The position numbers and the translations under genes are program-made. The notes beneath the pieces were generated by a model. That model worked only from the letters and a program-made list of their open reading frames with translations, was not told the origin of the DNA and ran no database searches. From the NCBI GenBank assembly GCA_013816645.1, contig JACDEC010000011.1, positions 1 through 17,486 of the forward strand: DNA of 17,486 nucleotides. The letters run 5' to 3'. Of this stretch, positions 14,970 through 17,486 are shown in pieces; positions within the stretch are counted from its first letter, which is position 1; each line of letters opens with the position of its first letter. The DNA comes from Planctomycetota bacterium. Lineage in GTDB: Bacteria; Planctomycetota; UBA11346.

Positions 14970-16162
14970 TGCCCACCCGCGCCTTCTCCCTGGTCGAACT
15001 GCTCGTCGCCATGGCGCTGGGACTGATCGTCGCCTTCACCGCCTACGCCGGGCTGCGCGTGGCGGTCAAGACCATGGCCGTGGCGCAGCAGTTGTCGCGC
15101 GAGAACCGGGTGATCGCAGAAGGCTACGTCCAGGGGATGACTGAAGCCGACCTCTGGTACGCCGTCGACGATCCCTTCGATGCCGCCGGCCAGCGCCAGC
15201 GCACGGCGTGGAACGAAGCCGGCACCTTGGACCAGGTCCTCGACGATGCGCCTGGGGTGATTGGCGCCGACGGGGTCACCGGTCAGCCGTTCGTCGCCAT
15301 GGATCTTCCCGAGGGCTATTGGAACTGGAACATCGCCGACCCGCGCACCTGGGGCACTCAGGGATTCCACAAATCGCGCACCTTCCAGAACGCCTTGGGG
15401 GGCGGGGAATGGGCGACGGGCAGCAACTCGCAGATCGGGTGCATCGGTCATCCCGATCAGGTCAACGCCTGGATGCATGGGGTGCAGGACCGGATGTTCT
15501 CGTCGCTCGGTTGGACCGGGTACCTGGACTACCTGCCGAACGCCCAGCCCGTGTGCTATTACCTGGGCCTGGACGCCAGCGGGCAGACGATCAACGACTT
15601 CGGCAATGGCGTGCTCGGAACGCCCTACGCTCCCGACGGCTGGCCGTACATCGGCACGGCGCCGTACTGGTCGCCGCAGCATATGACCTTCTTCCCCTTG
15701 AAGCTGTGGATGGCCATGCGGCGGCCGCTGATCTGGGACACCTCGGGCGAATCGCCAGAGAAGGCGATCGGGCGCACGGGTGTGCACCTCTACGGGATCA
15801 GCACCGGTTTTGCGCCGCGCGGCGGATGGACCGGCGCCGGGGCTGCGGCCCAGCCGCTGCGCTCCGCCCGGTCGTCGTACTCTTTCGGCGAATGGGAAGC
15901 GGCCGCGGACGCTCTGGCCGCCTCGTCGCCCCTGCTGTCGTTGGTACCGACGGGTTGGCCGCAGCTCGACGTACGGGTGGAGCGTCGGAACCAGGGTCTG
16001 ATTTTCGGCCAGACCACGGTGGCCATCACGGTGACCAATCCGACCACCGGCTCGACGCGCGCATACCGCTTCATGCCCATCGCCACCTCCCTGCGCGGCG
16101 CCCGGCAGCAACGCCAGTGGTCGCATTGGGGCGCCGCATCCCTCGATCGGTCGGTGCCATGA
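14969..16162 (+). CDS. GspJ-like pseudopilin, cassette 2 'J'
   Basis: A 397-aa paralogue of the 4509-5744 protein. Leader MPTRA5, then F6-S-L-V-E10 and hydrophobic 'LLVAMALGLIVAFTAYAGL', with Ala at -1 as in its paralogue. Similarity continues through 'LSRENRVIAEGYVQGMTEAD' and 'YAVDDPFDAAGQRQR', is weak in the middle, and returns in 'VTNPTTGSTRAYRF' and 'LRGARQQR' (from 375). The middle is rich in Trp, Tyr and Gly, and no enzyme motif is visible. Translation is probably coupled: its ATG overlaps the previous stop, and its own TGA overlaps the next ATG (ATGA at 16159-16162). There is no strong ribosome site of its own. Confidence 0.81.
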   Translation: MPTRAFSLVELLVAMALGLIVAFTAYAGLRVAVKTMAVAQQLSRENRVIAEGYVQGMTEADLWYAVDDPFDAAGQRQRTAWNEAGTLDQVLDDAPGVIGADGVTGQPFVAMDLPEGYWNWNIADPRTWGTQGFHKSRTFQNALGGGEWATGSNSQIGCIGHPDQVNAWMHGVQDRMFSSLGWTGYLDYLPNAQPVCYYLGLDASGQTINDFGNGVLGTPYAPDGWPYIGTAPYWSPQHMTFFPLKLWMAMRRPLIWDTSGESPEKAIGRTGVHLYGISTGFAPRGGWTGAGAAAQPLRSARSSYSFGEWEAAADALAASSPLLSLVPTGWPQLDVRVERRNQGLIFGQTTVAITVTNPTTGSTRAYRFMPIATSLRGARQQRQWSHWGAASLDRSVP

Positions 16163-17262
16163 GGGCCGGTCATGCTCGCCGCGGCGCGCTGCTGATCATC
16201 GTGACCGGTTTGGCGGCCCTGATGCTCAGCCTGGCGCTGGTCTTCCTCTCGACCATGCGCAGCGATGGCGAGCACACCCGTAGCATCGTGCGCGATACCC
16301 AGGCGCGCATGATGCTCAATGCGGCGATCAGCTACGTGCTCGAGACGTCGCGTCTCGGTTGGGGGTCCCAGGAGACGCAGGGTTGGAACGACATCCGCAA
16401 CCACGCCATCGGTCCGATCCCCATCGATCGCGATCCGGAAGCCGGCAGCGTGAATCAACCGACCAACGCGGTGTGGTCTCCCGCGCTTCCCCTCCGCTGG
16501 CCCGCTCCAGGCAGCAAAATGCGTGCCCCGATGTATGTCTGGCAGCGTGCGCCATCGGCGGTGCGGGCAGGACAGCCCAATCCGATCCGGGTCGGGCCCG
16601 GCCTGAGCGTGCAGGACATTCCTGGCAACGACCAGGGCATCCGGGTCGCCGGCCTGCATGGTTACAACGGCGATCACACCTCGGTGCTCGACATCTGGCG
16701 CGCCGCCAGCCTGGATGCTCCGGATCCGGCTCCGGTGATCGATCCGTCCACCAGCCTCGCCGCGTTCCGCGACGGCGACGCGAAGCCGCGCGACAACACC
16801 AGCAATCGCGCGTGGTTCCGCATCTATCGTGAGACCTGGGAGGATCACGACGGCAGCGGCGATCCTTATTACGATGTCGTCAATCTCAATGGCGGGCGCG
16901 GGCGCGACTGGAACGGCAACGACGTCGCCTACGCGCACAATGCATCGGTGTTCCTGGTCACCTGCGGCAGCGGAGCGACCTTGGGCTTCCGCGATTGGCC
17001 AGACGTGCTCGCATCCGGAGCCGCCAGCTCGTTCCTCTCCGATCCCAGCGTGTTCGCGCAGCTGCGCAGCGAGGAGCACATCCTCTGGTTCCGCATCGAA
17101 TGGAGCCCGAACACCGGTGATTTCGGCCCCAAGGGCTCGCGGATGAACGAAACCGCCCCGTACGAAGGCCAGGCGATCTGGAACACGGTCACCGCCATGC
17201 CGTCCCAGGGCGGGAGCATCCGCTGGGTTCAGCGTCTCGATCGCAAACCGCCGGAGTGGTGA
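16159..17262 (+). CDS. GspK/PilX-like minor pseudopilin, cassette 2 'K'
   Basis: A 367-aa paralogue of the 5746-6879 protein. 'GHARRG9' precedes A10-L-L-I-I14-V and a hydrophobic helix to about 31; no Glu at mature position 5, as in GspK. Shared blocks include 'DTQARMMLNAAISYVLETSRLG', 'HAIGPIP', 'RAPMYVWQRAP', 'VFLVTCGSGATLGFRDW', 'LWFRIEWS' and the terminal 'GSIRWVQRLDRKPPEW'. An acidic 'DHDGSGDPYYD' (from 229) may bind calcium. Its start overlaps the J-like stop. It is the last gene of the cassette: no G-like shaft gene follows, and it ends 7 bp from the 3' end of a convergent gene. Confidence 0.8.
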   Translation: MRAGHARRGALLIIVTGLAALMLSLALVFLSTMRSDGEHTRSIVRDTQARMMLNAAISYVLETSRLGWGSQETQGWNDIRNHAIGPIPIDRDPEAGSVNQPTNAVWSPALPLRWPAPGSKMRAPMYVWQRAPSAVRAGQPNPIRVGPGLSVQDIPGNDQGIRVAGLHGYNGDHTSVLDIWRAASLDAPDPAPVIDPSTSLAAFRDGDAKPRDNTSNRAWFRIYRETWEDHDGSGDPYYDVVNLNGGRGRDWNGNDVAYAHNASVFLVTCGSGATLGFRDWPDVLASGAASSFLSDPSVFAQLRSEEHILWFRIEWSPNTGDFGPKGSRMNETAPYEGQAIWNTVTAMPSQGGSIRWVQRLDRKPPEW

Positions 17263-17266
17263 GCGT

Positions 17267-17283
17267 CGTTCAGGAGCTGAACG
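17267..17283. terminator. Inverted repeat between convergent gene ends
   Basis: CGTTCAG (17267-17273), GAG, CTGAACG (17277-17283) is a perfect 7-bp dyad. It starts 5 bp after the stop of the K-like gene and includes the stop codon of the convergent minus-strand gene (17270-17272). It may act as a two-way terminator, but no T-run is present on either side. Confidence 0.35.
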
Positions 17284-17486
17284 CGAGGACGTAGGCCGTG
17301 CCCAGCGCCCCCGCTTCCCAACAGGCGACGCCGTGCTCGTCGGAGCAGGCGATCACATCCGACCCGCTGCGCACACCGATCAGCCGTTGGCCCTGCGGTG
17401 GGCGGACGCGCAAGCGCAGTGCCTGCGTGGTCCGCAGGGTCGCGCTGAGCACGCGCCCGGCGCGCCAGGCGAGGTCGACCTCGACG
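17270..17486 (-). CDS. C-terminal fragment of a probable GH95-type glycoside hydrolase (partial)
   Basis: Seventy-one residues and a stop of a gene that enters from beyond the right edge. The visible start 'VEVDLAWRAGRVLSATLRTT', followed by 'LRLRVRPP', resembles the C-terminal beta-domain of GH95 alpha-L-fucosidases, which reads like '(F)EVDLxWxxGxLxxAxLxS...LRxRY'. The protein ends 'LGTAYVLAFSS'. The catalytic barrel is outside the window, so the assignment rests on one short stretch; a related (alpha/alpha)6-barrel hydrolase is possible. Internal GTG or ATG codons should not be taken as the start, since the frame stays open to the edge. Its presence next to the pilin cassette strengthens the link to polysaccharide breakdown. 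Confidence 0.5.
   Translation of the reverse strand, partial: VEVDLAWRAGRVLSATLRTTQALRLRVRPPQGQRLIGVRSGSDVIACSDEHGVACWEAGALGTAYVLAFSS

Noticed and set aside
1..17486. tRNA, rRNA, CRISPR, insertion sequence or integration site
   Set aside because: I saw no regularly spaced repeats, transposase or integrase frame, terminal inverted repeats, or tRNA-like cloverleaf.

Overview
This high-GC window reads as part of a chromosome from a PVC-type bacterium (Planctomycetota, Verrucomicrobiota or Lentisphaerota). The assignment is by inference: no rRNA or other marker gene is present. The pointers are paralogous LacI-family regulators with a shared 'DYxxx..HYSxxDRxxGY' stretch, a large set of prepilin-like proteins with unusually big exported parts, and nearby polysaccharide-active enzymes. 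The pilin-like genes resemble in style the 'Verru_Chthon cassette' families known from Verrucomicrobia.

Layout. Positions 40-1086 (minus) and 1439-2473 (plus) are two divergent, paralogous LacI-type repressors sharing a 352-bp control region. A near-perfect 18-bp dyad abuts the start codon of the second. The second regulator overlaps (ATGA) the first gene of a tightly packed run of seven pseudopilin-like genes at 2470-10110. In order these resemble GspI/PilV (676 aa), GspJ (411 aa), GspK/PilX (377 aa), GspG (218 aa), GspH/FimT (178 aa), GspG (371 aa) and GspG (318 aa). Five of the seven inner junctions overlap or nearly touch, so regulator and pilins look like one eight-gene transcript.

After a 127-bp gap with two hairpins and a promoter-like AT-rich stretch comes a secreted multidomain glycoside hydrolase (10238-12847): signal peptide, two carbohydrate-binding-like modules, a beta-sandwich and a clan GH-A barrel. 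A further gap carries a sigma-54-like promoter and a 17-bp dyad. It is followed by a second three-gene cassette (13137-17262) whose members are, in order, paralogues of the I-like, J-like and K-like genes of the first operon. The window closes with the C-terminal end of a minus-strand gene (17270-17486) that looks like a GH95-type alpha-L-fucosidase.

How it may work together (inference). In type II secretion and type IV pili, the I, J and K minor pseudopilins form the tip on a shaft of G subunits. Here one I-J-K tip set comes with shaft-like G and H genes under a LacI regulator, and a second I-J-K set comes alone under a different promoter. Together with the adjacent hydrolases this suggests sugar-controlled, exchangeable tip complexes on a surface fibre or secretion pseudopilus used in polysaccharide breakdown. 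No secretin, ATPase, inner-membrane platform protein or prepilin peptidase lies in the window, so these must be encoded elsewhere.
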